From assembly GCA_003991915.1 (NCBI GenBank), contig RQTK01000684.1:195626-259625 (forward strand): a stretch of DNA of 64,000 nt, read 5' to 3'. Numbering within the stretch: position 1 is the stretch's first letter; every line of letters begins with the position of its first letter. The stretch is from Elysia chlorotica (taxonomy: Eukaryota; Mollusca; Gastropoda; Plakobranchidae). Positions 1-9,950 of the stretch are shown in pieces. A model generated the notes under the pieces. It had not been told where the DNA came from and made no database searches. It was given only the letters and a program-made list of their open reading frames with translations. Position numbers and translations under genes: made by a program.

Positions 1-591
1 GAATCCTCCCTCCGCCCCCCCCCCCTTCCCCCTCTTTTTGGTTAGCCGTGTTGTGTGTGTACAGCGCGGTACACCGCTACACGCGTGCAAATCTATACAC
101 ACAGCAGTGACACACTTGGCCGCCGAGACCTAGATCTAGTTCAGATCTCTTCAAGAAATCTAGATACTGATTTGTTGCACAAAGGGGGGTGTGACTGTGA
201 CACGAACCAAGCGCTACTGTCAGCCAGACGAGTGTTGGTTGACACGTCGTAGGGCCACATGCACCACTGGTGTAGATTTCATCACAAGTTGGTTTGGGAG
301 ACTGAAGGCATCATTGTTGTTCTGTGCGGTTACAAAATACAAGCGAGGCAGAGAAAACTAGTGCCTAGTTTGTGCCTATGATTGTGTCAATACAAAAACA
401 AGGATGTTATAACATAACGCACCATGCACACTGCATGCACGATATTTCAATTTCAAGGTAAGAGCACGATTACAAATCATTATCATGATCGTGGAAAGAA
501 CTAGATTGATGGAGCAATAGTTGTTACTGTATTGTATATAGATAGATAGGCAGACCCCGAGACAGGCAGATATAATTATTATAGGATGTGT
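1..591. other. Non-coding left edge, no gene recognised
   Basis: It starts with a C-rich and T-rich stretch (about 5-40) and continues as low-complexity AT-rich DNA. Short open frames exist on both strands, but none resembles a protein family I know. Those on the minus strand are mostly translated microsatellite. Confidence 0.5.
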
Positions 592-605
592 TGATAGATA
601 GATAA

Positions 606-661
<56 letters not shown>

Positions 662-662
662 A
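592..662. repeat. (GATA)n microsatellite
   Basis: A near-perfect run of the tetranucleotide GATA about 70 bp long, interrupted once or twice by GATAAATA. The surrounding 530-600 also has GATA/GACA-type short repeats. On the minus strand it reads as a meaningless Ser/Ile/Tyr/Leu polymer. Confidence 0.95.
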
Positions 663-703
663 TGTACATAGACAGATCTAGAGATATATGTAGTAAGAGG
701 GGG

Positions 704-715
<12 letters not shown>

Positions 716-741
<26 letters not shown>

Positions 742-1759
742 CAGAGACAGACAGACAGACAAAGTAGAAGCGTAAGAAATTTTCTATTGATGGCTTTGCT
801 GCAATGAGTATTAGAGAGCGTCCCTTGAAATACGTGACAGCCTGATACTGCACCGTATGTACTTTTTTAACTAATTCTGTGCAAGGTATGTACTTTTAAC
901 AAAATATGTGCACCGTATGTACTTTAATTCAACTCGTTTAACTAATTTTGTGCACCGTCTGTACTTTTAATTATTTTGTTTTTAAGTACGCGTTTTAGCA
1001 GACAAAAAGTAATAATGAAATGCGACACGGTAGCATTATACACAAGATATCTATCTAAAGACCGTCTCTGATAGTGATAGCATCAAACTGACTCGAAACA
1101 TGTTAAATCTCTGTGGATCCTAATATTGTGGCTATAGAATAAAAGCAAGTCGTAATAATTATATTGTTTGGTCAAGATTTAACTTGTCATATTTAATTTT
1201 TAATTGAAAATCTCAAAGCGCTTTACATTGGATACACTTAATACGCATGCATCATATCAATCAGCATGCAATTAAAAATTAAATATGACAAGTTAAATCT
1301 TGACCAAACAATATAATTATTACGACTTGCTTTTATTCTATAGCCACAATATTAGGATCCACAGAGATTTAACATGTTTCGAGTCAGTTTGATGCTATCA
1401 CTATCAGAGACGGTCTTTAGATAGATATCTTGTGTATAATGCTACCGTGTCGCATTTCATTATTACTTTTTGTCTGCTAAAACGCGTACTTAAAAACAAA
1501 ATAATTAAAAGTACAGACGGTGCACAAAATTAGTTAAACGAGTTGAATTAAAGTACATACGGTGCACATATTTTGTTAAAAGTACATACCTTGCACAGAA
1601 TTAGTTAAAAAAGTACATACGGTGCAGTATCAGGCTGTCACGTATTTCAAGGGACGCTCTCTAATACTCATTGCAGCAAAGCCATCAATAGAAAATTTCT
1701 TACGCTTCTACTTTGTCTGTCTGTCTGTCTCTGTCTCCCTCTCTCTCTCTCTCTCTCTC
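716..1759. repeat. Long perfect palindrome (491-bp arms, 62-bp spacer)
   Basis: The left arm (716-1206) and right arm (1269-1759) are reverse complements. Paired positions always sum to 2475 at every point I checked, with no indel or mismatch seen. The spacer is 1207-1268. The outer ends of both arms are GA/CT microsatellite, so the true ends are blurred. A second, small CT/GA palindrome sits at about 1724-1795. Each arm contains a short internal repeat with the core TGCACCGTATGTAC (about four degenerate copies, 849-970 and its mirror). No open frame looks like a transposase. It could be a fold-back element, a genomic inverted duplication or an assembly artefact. Confidence 0.92.
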
Positions 1760-1794
<35 letters not shown>

Positions 1795-1795
1795 A

Positions 1796-3058
1796 ACACA
1801 TGTACACAAAGACAAAGGTAGACCGATAAACTGCCATACAAACACCACGAATATAATCTTATCAGAAAACGGCTTGTTGTTCTTTGTCATTTTTTTTTTT
1901 TTGTGTGTGTTTTTTTTTAAATAAAAACAAAGCAAGCATTGTAATCTTTGTCTGTGCTATTCGGTGCTCTAAATTTAGTTTAAGTCGAAGCGTGACTAAA
2001 TAGTAGGTCAGTCGACCTTGCCAGCGCCTGGACATCATTCATAGCGGATCAGCTAGCACTGATAACACTAAAAGTGATTCACTAGTCCACAATAGGTTAC
2101 TTCCAAGTGTTACCAAAATAATGACAACGCTGTACATTCATTGTACTTTAATCTTTGGGGTTGTTAGTTGTTACAGGCGCAAGCCAGTTCTCGGCGGCTA
2201 TGGCAAGAATGAGTCGAGTTGAGATGGTTGCTTAAGTTAAACGGGTCAACGTCAGCACTACCTGGGCTCTACATCTTTTGAGGACGGGACGGGCTAAGAC
2301 TGAAAAATAATGCACTAGTGTAGCAAATTGTTTCTTCCAAGTGTAACCAAATCGCAACGGTGTACACATTCTTTAACCTTCACTTTGGGCTGTTATTGTG
2401 TTAAACACGTCAGTTTCGGGCGGCAATGCCATCTACATGATCAAATTCTACAATTTTACTAAGAACATAACGTGGCAACTGAAAGTAACGACATACACCG
2501 ATATATTTTGCGAACACTGCAAGCAGGACACGTTGAATGGGGGTTAGATTTAGTCGATCTTAAAGTGTTAAAACATGCGCAAGACTAAAACCATTTTTCT
2601 AGTTTTGATGCGTGTTAATATGTAGCAATACACAAAAGAGAAAGAAAAACGGGGTGGTAAGTTCTCTACCACAGTCACTAGAAAGTAGTTCTACTATTAC
2701 TAGCCCATTAAATGATGACGTTCGTTCGTTAACCTTAGCTTTTCACTCACTATAGCGATAAATAAATACAGGGTTCTTGATAAAACCCCGACCCTCGCTT
2801 TCTAGAAGAAGAAAAAAGTAAATAAATAAAGACGCTGTTAGTTTTTTAATCGATACGCCAGCCTCTCTTCTTTGACGTCATTTTCTGATACACGAATCGA
2901 TCAAACGTTGCGACTAGTAGAAGGGGATTAAAATACATGTTTGGGTTTTCATTTTTAAGGCACGTCAGCACAGTAACCGGCTATGTTGTAGATAGAAGAA
3001 AGGTGTGAAAGGGGANNGTGTGTGTGGGGGNGTGGGGGGTAGTAATAGTACTGATATT
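1796..3058. other. Intergenic, with a diverged internal duplication
   Basis: No gene recognised. Two segments starting near 2100 and 2335 share the phrase CTTCCAAGTGT followed by a similar 50-bp stretch, which suggests an old tandem duplication about 235 bp apart. Segments near 2240-2275 and 2950-2995 resemble a degraded SINE 3' tail (compare 22598-22866). Single-base N positions occur at 3017-3018 and 3031 in a G/T-rich tract. Confidence 0.45.
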
Positions 3059-3712
3059 GTACTAACGGTGACAAACAACAGAGCAGGACACATGAAGCGC
3101 GACAAACATTAATGATCATTTGATGGGTAGGCAGAACTGAGAGTGAGGAAAAAAAGGGATGATAGGGAATATTTAAAAAGGCTCAGATATATACTAGAGA
3201 GTGTGAAATAGTAATCTAATCTATAGTCTCCTTTAATAACATGTACTTGTACTAACGGTGACAGACAACGAGAATCGCGCCAAAAATTAATATGATGAGC
3301 AGACAGGGCTGAGTGTGGGAGCGATAGAAGATAAAAGAATAGTGGTGGAGATGTAATATTTAAAAAAAAGGCTCAGGTATACCATAGAGTGTGAAATAGC
3401 AATCTAATCTATAGTCTCTTTTAATGCAGGATGTATTAAAAGTACTGTACTAACGGTGACAGACAATGAGAATCGCGACAAAAATTAATACGATGAGCAG
3501 ACATAGCTGAGTGTGGGAGCGGTAGAAGATAAAAGGATAGTGGTGGAGAGGTAATATTAAAAAAGACTCAGGTATACCATAGAGTGTGAAATAGTAATCT
3601 TATCTAATAGTCTCTTTTAATACAGGGTGTATTAAAAGTACTGTACTAACGGTGACAGACAGACACAGACAGACAACAGAGCATCAGAAGCGCGCCAAAA
3701 GCTAATGATGAG
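3059..3712. repeat. Tandem satellite, about 3.3 copies of a ~195-bp unit
   Basis: Unit starts, marked by GTACTAACGGTGACA, are at 3059, 3249, 3449 and 3643, so the spacing is 190, 200 and 194 bp. Each unit has the same internal order: an AT-rich block with GATGAGCAGAC, a GTGGTGGAGA-like block, then GTGTGAAATAG and a TAGTCTC block. The last copy is truncated. Copies two and three are the most alike. No coding content is seen. Confidence 0.9.
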
Positions 3713-3900
3713 CCTACGGGGATTGAGCAGTGGATCGATATCGATAGAACCCCAGCCCGTGCCTCGCCTCTTGCCTCTTCTTTTGCCTCTTCTTTTTTCC
3801 CCCCATGGTATCCCATCGTTCAGGCTTAAACAAGCTCCTCTGTTGGCGCGGTCCGTGTAAACCTAGGCTTCCGAAAATAGCGAACCTAGCCACCAATTGT

Positions 3901-3953
3901 TGTTGAGTTGGTTTAACGTCCAACATCAGCACTGTATAGGCTATATTGTGGAC
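3901..3953 (-). repeat. SINE 3'-tail fragment
   Basis: The plus strand reads GAGTTGGTTTAACGTCCAAC followed by a TATAGGCTATATTGTGG-type stretch. This is the reverse complement of the 3' end of the tRNA-derived SINE seen complete at 22598-22866. Only the tail is recognisable. Confidence 0.75.
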
Positions 3954-4390
3954 CAAGTCACCGAAGTAGACACAGATTATTAATTTGTACCCATAGCCAA
4001 ATTTAGCCCTGCTTTCGAGCCAAACAGGATACACTGTGTGGGCTGAACGAAAAATACTGTTTGAGAATCAGTCTGTCTTACCATTAAAATAAAAAGTTAA
4101 AGATCACTGTTGCCCGCATTACGCAGAAATGCTTATTTACAGAAGTCACTCGGTGACTTAGTCAGAGTTTTGACAATCTCACATAAAAATAACTAAAGGC
4201 CTTCAAATAGCGGACAAATTCGTCAAACTCATCACCATTCAAGTGGTTAATTACATAATATATGTACTCATGGAAGTACATTGTATAATCTGTTCAAAAC
4301 GCACTCATTCTCTCTTGGCAGTGTGAAGAATCAATAGTTCATAATTTACAGCTTTGATAAAGGTGAGTCTCTCAAAAAGGAGAAATAGGT

Positions 4391-4394
4391 GAGA

Positions 4395-4434
<40 letters not shown>

Positions 4435-4504
4435 AAGAGAAAGACAGACCGAATTGAAGAGAGAGATTACAGAAAGATAAGCGGTTAGATAGAAAAAGAG
4501 GGTT

Positions 4505-4571
<67 letters not shown>
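4391..4571. repeat. (GA)n microsatellite tracts
   Basis: Two long purine tracts, about 4391-4445 and 4508-4571, are made of GA with rare GGGA or GAAA interruptions. They are separated by about 60 bp of purine-rich sequence. A third GA tract lies at 4819-4862. Confidence 0.95.
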
Positions 4572-4574
<3 letters not shown>

Positions 4575-4818
4575 TGAGTTTGTTTATACGGCGCGTCAGC
4601 ACAGTAACGGTTGGTTAGAATTATTATAATTATGTTGATGGTCGTTACCGTTTCGGATTTCCTTAAGACCTTGGAGATATGTTAAAGTAAAGTAAGAGAG
4701 AGCTTCGCTTTCTTCGAACAAAAGAAAGAAGAGAGGATGAGGAGAAAGAGGGAGGCATAAAAGGGGGGAGAAAGGGGGGATAGAGATAATAAAAAACGAA
4801 CAAGAACTATTGTGCCAG

Positions 4819-4862
<44 letters not shown>
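4819..4862. repeat. (GA)n microsatellite
   Basis: A run of GA dinucleotides with one GAAAGA interruption near its start. It lies between purine-rich (4690-4800) and ordinary sequence and translates as a Ser-Leu polymer on the minus strand. Confidence 0.95.
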
Positions 4863-4867
<5 letters not shown>

Positions 4868-4996
4868 CACGAACTAAAGAGTTGCTGCAGCAGCAAACTA
4901 CATGTAGCTGGAAAGGATGGGCTGTCCAGGCAACAGCAGGAAAATCAATACCTATAGTATACGGCAAGTGTGTTTAACAAGGAAAGACACATAATT

Positions 4997-5067
4997 TGCT
5001 GCTGCTGCTGCTGCTACTGCTACTGCTACTGCTACTGCTACTGCTACTGCTACTGCTACTGCTACTG

Positions 5068-5130
<63 letters not shown>

Positions 5131-5131
5131 T
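4997..5131. repeat. Compound trinucleotide microsatellite (CTG)n(CTGCTA)n(CTA)n
   Basis: It begins with five GCT/CTG units, becomes an alternating CTGCTA hexamer, and ends as a pure CTA/ACT trinucleotide run. All are in one register, so the tract looks like a polarity gradient of CTG to CTA substitution. An open frame across it gives a Cys/Tyr polymer that I do not regard as a gene. Confidence 0.96.
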
Positions 5132-6165
5132 ATAAACATGCCGTGCCTACAGTAATGCAGTGAAATATCGCGGATCGAAATATGAAAAATCGTGATCCTT
5201 TCTTCTTTTTCTTTTCTATTCAAATAAAAGATTATTTATCGACCAAAATAAAAAAAAACAACAAACATTTTATCTCGATAACCCAAATTGACGTTAGTGA
5301 CAGATCATAATGTCATACGGATAAATATTAATGTTTTTTATTTTACGGACATTTGTTTATAGGCCTAATCAGATTTTAATGCCTAACATTATGTGTTCAA
5401 CCTACAATCCCAAACACCCCTGGGTTTTGGCTTTGTTGGGGGGGAAAAACAACTTTGGGTTGGCCTGTAGAGACAATCGATCGAACTGAGAGTGATGAGT
5501 GAGGATTTAATTCCATAACAATCTGCGCAGTTACGAAGCGAATTGATTCTCGTGTCCCCGTAGATTTGGCTCCAAATAAAAGCTGAACTTTACATAACGT
5601 ATAGTTAGTGCCGAAATTTTTAAATAAACCAGAAGCATTGTGGTTTGTTTTTGTTCTTTGTTTTGATAGTGCCGAAATTTTTAAATAAACCAGAAGCATT
5701 GGTGGTTTGTTTTTGTTCTTTGTTTTGTGAGTGTTTTTTTTTTAGACAGACTGAAAGGTAGATTCGTGGATGGAGAGTAAAAGAGAACGTTAAGTTGGTC
5801 GATAAAAAGATCATTGTTACAATTTACATAGATTGAAGATAGAGAGCGAAATGGTAAACAAATGTAGATAGATTTCATGTTATTGGTATATGCACTGAAC
5901 GTGTTTGCCTCCCATCCGCGTAATTTTTTAAAATTATTTCGTTAAAGTGCCGCTGCAGAATTTCAGAAAGTACATAAATAGTTACAATAATTTATAAACA
6001 GGTGGAAACAAAAAATAATAATCCAGTTTGGGTGCACACGAATGCAAGCAACATAACTTATAACGGGATTTTTCCAATTAGAAAAAAAATATAATTATCT
6101 ATTCCTCAAAGTGAAGTCTATTGAAAACGCTCACTAATCGCTTCGCATCTTTCTCTTCCGTTTAG
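5132..6165. other. Intergenic / upstream region of the LRR-Ig gene
   Basis: AT-rich sequence without a recognised gene. It includes a two-copy 61-bp tandem duplication (5607-5728). It ends at a plausible splice acceptor, TTCTCTTCCGTTTAG, finishing at 6165. That would make the last part an intron in the 5' untranslated region of the LRR-Ig gene. Confidence 0.4.
5607..5728. repeat. Two-copy 61-bp tandem duplication
   Basis: The phrase AGTGCCGAAATTTTTAAATA, followed by a GTTTGTTTTTGTTCTTTG block, occurs at 5607 and again at 5668. The copies differ by about one inserted base. Confidence 0.9.
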
Positions 6166-6791
6166 GGTCTAGCAAATCATCAAAGTAGGCTGCTGGCCCG
6201 CCTACACCTGACGCAGGCTAGTCCAACAAGCTGAAAGTTGTGACAAACAAAACCCAATTTAGATCCTAGTGGGCGAGAACCAAGAGCGACAAAGCGTGGT
6301 TATCACACCTGAAAACCGGCGGTGTAACAGGAGAGCTGGGCTTCAAACCGAGACGTGTCTAACGTGTCTCGATGGCCCCACAGCGCGGGCGTGGAGATTC
6401 CTTTCACCTTCAAGATCTAGAGCTAGCCAGTGCAAGAATCACCGTGTCGAGATGATAGCCCTGGTGCGAGAGCTGAGAGCAGTTGGTGAGTCCAACGGTG
6501 TGGTGGTTAGAGCATACGCAGCTCCTTCAGACGGCCGGGAGAAGCTGCTCGGTCCCAGGAGCGTTGCTTGCACACATATACGTAGGTCTAGACCTAGTGG
6601 ACCGGAGTAAAGAGCTAGGCCGATACTTCTACTACAGCTACTACTTGAAAGAGATGGGCCCTGTGGCCGATGAGCATCCACCATGCAAGTCAGCAGACAG
6701 AGCAACAGAGTCCACACAAGTGAACGGCGTGAGTATGCTGCCTTCTACACCTTCTACAGCAGCAGGGCACAGTCAGGCGGTCATCCTCGCC
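6166..6791 (+). other. Probable 5' UTR portion of the LRR-Ig exon
   Basis: It lies between a polypyrimidine/AG acceptor ending at 6165 and the preferred start codon at 6792. GC content rises relative to the upstream DNA, which fits exon sequence. It contains several upstream ATGs (for example 6269, 6483 and 6683). The one at 6483 is in frame with the LRR-Ig protein but adds about 103 residues with no family resemblance and buries the signal peptide. The one at 6683 opens a short out-of-frame uORF overlapping the main start. Confidence 0.45.
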
Positions 6792-9767
6792 ATGGCTATA
6801 CCCCGTGTGCTGCGACCGCGAGCTGCGCTAGCGCTAGTCGTGATGCTCTGCTGTATTCTAGGAGCCGGAGTGGCTGCTTCCAGCAGTATAATAGCCGTGC
6901 CCCTGCTCCACGACTGCCCTCAGCCTTGCGTCTGTGTCCAGGGCGCGGGGACTTTCTCGGTAAACTGCTCGGCCAGAGCAATCTACCAGGACGGCACGAG
7001 CATCCTGCACAACTTGACCACGGCAGATGACCAACATCTCAACGGGACTTCTGCCGAACAGATGCATCAGCCCAGGCTGCAGTTTCTGGACTTCAGCCAC
7101 AACAACTTGACATCGGTCCCAGGATACATCATCGCCCAGAGCGAACAGTTGAGTATAACGGTTGATTATCTGTACCTTGGTCACAACGCACTACGCAACG
7201 TCCACAATGCAAGTTTTGAAATCTACTCTGGACTCCAGTCTCTGGACCTTTCTCACAACGCTATCAATGCGGTGTCCGATGGAGCGTTCGAGGGCTTGGA
7301 GAACCTGACCTATCTAGACTTGAGTCACAACAGCATCTCCTCCCTGGGCGCTTTCGTTTTCCATTCCTTAGTCAACTTACACAGCCTCGATCTCAGCCAT
7401 AACCAGCTCCAATCGGTGAGCAATCTACACGGTCTTTCATCTCTGCGCTACCTGTACCTGCAGCACAACAAACTCCGCCTAGACCCAGCCGCTAGCACCG
7501 TCCTCCTCCCGCCCATGCCCAGCCTAGGCTACCTGGACCTGTCAGACAATCCCCTAGGGACAACCGCCGCCGGCATGTTTGAGCCCGTGCCTCGCCTCAC
7601 AGTCCTGGACCTTAGCAGGTGCTCCATCCCCCACCTGCAAAGACAGTTCCTGGCAGGTCTGCCCTTTCTCAGCGAGCTCAAGCTGGACAGCAACAACATC
7701 TCCGCCATAGAAGCCCCGGTCTTTCAGAACAGCTCGCTGACCTCCCTCTCTCTGACATCCATGCCCAGCTTGGTGAACCTGTCTCACAACGCTTTCTTGG
7801 GCCTATCCAAACTGGCTCAGCTCAACATAAGCCACAACTCAGGCCTGCAGTTCGTCCACCCCCACATACTGTCCCACCTGCCCAGTCTAGCACGGCTTGA
7901 TCTCTCAGACTGCAGCATCTCCCTGCTCTCGCAAATCACATTCCACTACAACTCTGCCCTACAGCAGGTCTACCTGGCCTCCAATCCTTTTGCCTGCTCC
8001 TGCACCAATGCCTGGCTGGCACTGGAACTCGCCAAGGGCAACGCATCTCATTTCAAAGACCTCGACTCTCTGAGCTGTGTGAATGAAAGCACCGGGCACG
8101 CCGAGCACATCGACCAGGCGGGCCAGCAGTGTGAGAGCATCAGTCTGCACAACAACACCACGGCCAGGCTGTCTGTCCCCCTTGGTGGTCACACCCTGCT
8201 TCGGTGCGGCCAAAACAGCTCTGTCGACCAGCCAAGCATGGTCAAGTGGACGACTCCTGGCGGGAAGGTCCTACTGCAGCACGACTTCCACGACGAGGCC
8301 GTGAGCCACCTGCTCACAGAGGAGGATGTCCAGCCAGGGGGAGACTACCACAAGGGGCACTACTGGCACGGCAGCAGCTCCTACTACCCGCACCTGTCCG
8401 ACAGGGAGGACAGGGTCATCATCCTGGCCGACGGCTCTCTCTACATCGACTACATGCTGCGCACAGACACCGGCCCCTACGTGTGCCAAGTCAGCAACGC
8501 CAAGTACAACCAGTCGGCCACGGTGGTGCTGCTTCTGGATTACAAACTCTCGGGCGAAATTAAAATCTACGCCATAATAGTGGGGCTCCTTTGCGCGCTG
8601 GCGTTTTTCACGCTCAACCTCATCTATGTGATCATCTCGTGGATCGCCAGACGCCTGGTCAACAAGCGGCGCAGGGAGATCATCAGACAAATGCTGGAGA
8701 ACATGAATGCCTACAAGTCAACCCAGATCACGCGCATTCAGGAGAACTACACCCACCAGCTGGGGCGGGTGAGGAATCAGTACCACATGCAGCGCGACCG
8801 CCTCCACAAAAACTACACCCAGCAGGTGGGCAAGATGAAGCGCGGCTGTTCCAACCAGATGGAGAAGGTCCGGGAGAACTACACGTCCGGGCTGGCCCAG
8901 CTCCGGGACTATTCCAGCAACCAGGTCGTGCAGATCCGAGAGCGCGCCAACAACCAGATAGTCCGCATCAGGGACTACGGCACGTCCCAGCTGGAGAAGC
9001 TGCGCGAGACGTACAAGCTGCAGCACCTGCACGTGATGAAGCTTCTCGACACGATGAACCTCGACAACTGCCGCCACATCGTGGAGACAGAGTGCATGCG
9101 CGCCGAGAGCATGATGTTTGGCGTGGACCTGCTCGGGGAGGACATGCGCACCGACTCTGCCCTGTCTGGCGTTGACTCGGAGTACACGACCCCCGACACG
9201 AGCCCCGCCCCCAGCCTGGAGGTCAAGGCCCCCGAGGGACTCTCCCACGACATGGACATGCAGCAGCAGCAACAGCAGCAGCGTAACTCGCCCAGGAAGA
9301 AGATCCTTCACCCGGCACGCAACAGCCCCCCGATCCTGCTAGAGATGCAGACCACACTCAACATGGAGGCAGGTCTGGCGTTGGACGTGGCTGACCAGTG
9401 GGAGTATTGCAGCGACACAGACCAGGGCGACTACGTCCCCCACAGGTACTTAATGAACGTGTATATTCCTGAGAAAGACAAGAACCAGACAATCCTCCAA
9501 CTGCAAGGGGGGACGGATGGTCACGGGGCAAGGGATGAAAGTGCAGAGGACCTAGGCAAGGAAAACTTTCCACTGCCCACACTTCTTCTCGAAGATGAGG
9601 AAGAACAGATGGACAATGGTATCCCTGAAGAAGAGCAAGATGCCTCCAAAAATTCGCCTTTCATGACCCCAGAGGCTTCTCCCACTAAAAAACTTGGGCC
9701 CACACGGAAAAAATCGGCTCAGCCTCAGGGACGCGAGACAGATTTGTCCGAAGAGACAGATCTATGA
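6792..9767 (+). CDS. LRR-Ig single-pass transmembrane protein with an 11-residue-repeat cytoplasmic tail
   Basis: Predicted 991-residue type I membrane protein, all in one coding exon. Residues 1 to about 29 form a signal peptide. A cysteine-rich LRR N-cap (CPQPCVC) sits near residue 42. About twelve leucine-rich repeats with LDLSHN-type cores span roughly 95-396, followed by an LRR C-cap (FACSC) near 400-455. One Ig-like domain (about 461-583) carries its Cys pair in LLRCG and YVCQ. A transmembrane helix spans about 592-617 and is followed by the basic stop RRLVNKRRR. The ~370-residue cytoplasmic part has nine consecutive 11-residue repeats (649-747), a short polyglutamine (DMQQQ) and an acidic C-terminus. 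There is no TIR domain, so it is not a Toll-like receptor. The start at 6792 is preferred because it has a strong Kozak context (CTCGCCATGG) and begins the signal peptide. LRR-Ig proteins usually act in cell adhesion or receptor signalling. The ligand and orthologue are not identified. Confidence 0.9.
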   Translation: MAIPRVLRPRAALALVVMLCCILGAGVAASSSIIAVPLLHDCPQPCVCVQGAGTFSVNCSARAIYQDGTSILHNLTTADDQHLNGTSAEQMHQPRLQFLDFSHNNLTSVPGYIIAQSEQLSITVDYLYLGHNALRNVHNASFEIYSGLQSLDLSHNAINAVSDGAFEGLENLTYLDLSHNSISSLGAFVFHSLVNLHSLDLSHNQLQSVSNLHGLSSLRYLYLQHNKLRLDPAASTVLLPPMPSLGYLDLSDNPLGTTAAGMFEPVPRLTVLDLSRCSIPHLQRQFLAGLPFLSELKLDSNNISAIEAPVFQNSSLTSLSLTSMPSLVNLSHNAFLGLSKLAQLNISHNSGLQFVHPHILSHLPSLARLDLSDCSISLLSQITFHYNSALQQVYLASNPFACSCTNAWLALELAKGNASHFKDLDSLSCVNESTGHAEHIDQAGQQCESISLHNNTTARLSVPLGGHTLLRCGQNSSVDQPSMVKWTTPGGKVLLQHDFHDEAVSHLLTEEDVQPGGDYHKGHYWHGSSSYYPHLSDREDRVIILADGSLYIDYMLRTDTGPYVCQVSNAKYNQSATVVLLLDYKLSGEIKIYAIIVGLLCALAFFTLNLIYVIISWIARRLVNKRRREIIRQMLENMNAYKSTQITRIQENYTHQLGRVRNQYHMQRDRLHKNYTQQVGKMKRGCSNQMEKVRENYTSGLAQLRDYSSNQVVQIRERANNQIVRIRDYGTSQLEKLRETYKLQHLHVMKLLDTMNLDNCRHIVETECMRAESMMFGVDLLGEDMRTDSALSGVDSEYTTPDTSPAPSLEVKAPEGLSHDMDMQQQQQQQRNSPRKKILHPARNSPPILLEMQTTLNMEAGLALDVADQWEYCSDTDQGDYVPHRYLMNVYIPEKDKNQTILQLQGGTDGHGARDESAEDLGKENFPLPTLLLEDEEEQMDNGIPEEEQDASKNSPFMTPEASPTKKLGPTRKKSAQPQGRETDLSEETDL

Positions 9768-9944
9768 ATGTGGTTGTGTGCAAAAGTTCATTTAGGTGGT
9801 GTATTCATGTATATTGTAATGATTAATTATTCTGTTGGCTGTTGCACTTAAACTAGATAAATTCAGTGACACGTTTCATTGTAAAGTTTCTTTGTAGAAT
9901 ACAGTATATCTTTCATGTTTGTGTTTGAAAATGTTATTACCCGT

Positions 9945-9950
9945 AATAAA
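9945..9950 (+). promoter_or_regulatory. Candidate polyadenylation signal of the LRR-Ig gene
   Basis: An AATAAA hexamer about 180 bp after the stop codon, in AT-rich sequence. It is the first canonical hexamer downstream, but cleavage cannot be proven from sequence. Confidence 0.4.

Noticed and set aside
55..252. Short plus-strand open frame at the left edge
   Set aside because: Sixty-five residues with no family features, in sequence adjoining low-complexity DNA.
376..853. Ser/Ile/Leu-rich minus-strand frames and their mirror near 1622-1924
   Set aside because: They are translations of GATA and GA microsatellites and of the palindrome arms. The shared N-terminus simply reflects the inverted repeat.
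3714..4034. 106-residue minus-strand open frame
   Set aside because: It overlaps a SINE tail and has no recognisable domain; the Lys/Arg-rich end comes from a purine-rich tract.
6483..6791. Longer in-frame N-terminus for the LRR-Ig protein
   Set aside because: The extra 103 residues have no family resemblance and would hide a good signal peptide. The start at 6792 has the best Kozak context.
8271..9311. Long minus-strand and alternate-frame open frames within the LRR-Ig gene
   Set aside because: They are shadows of GC-rich coding sequence, with composition typical of out-of-frame translation.
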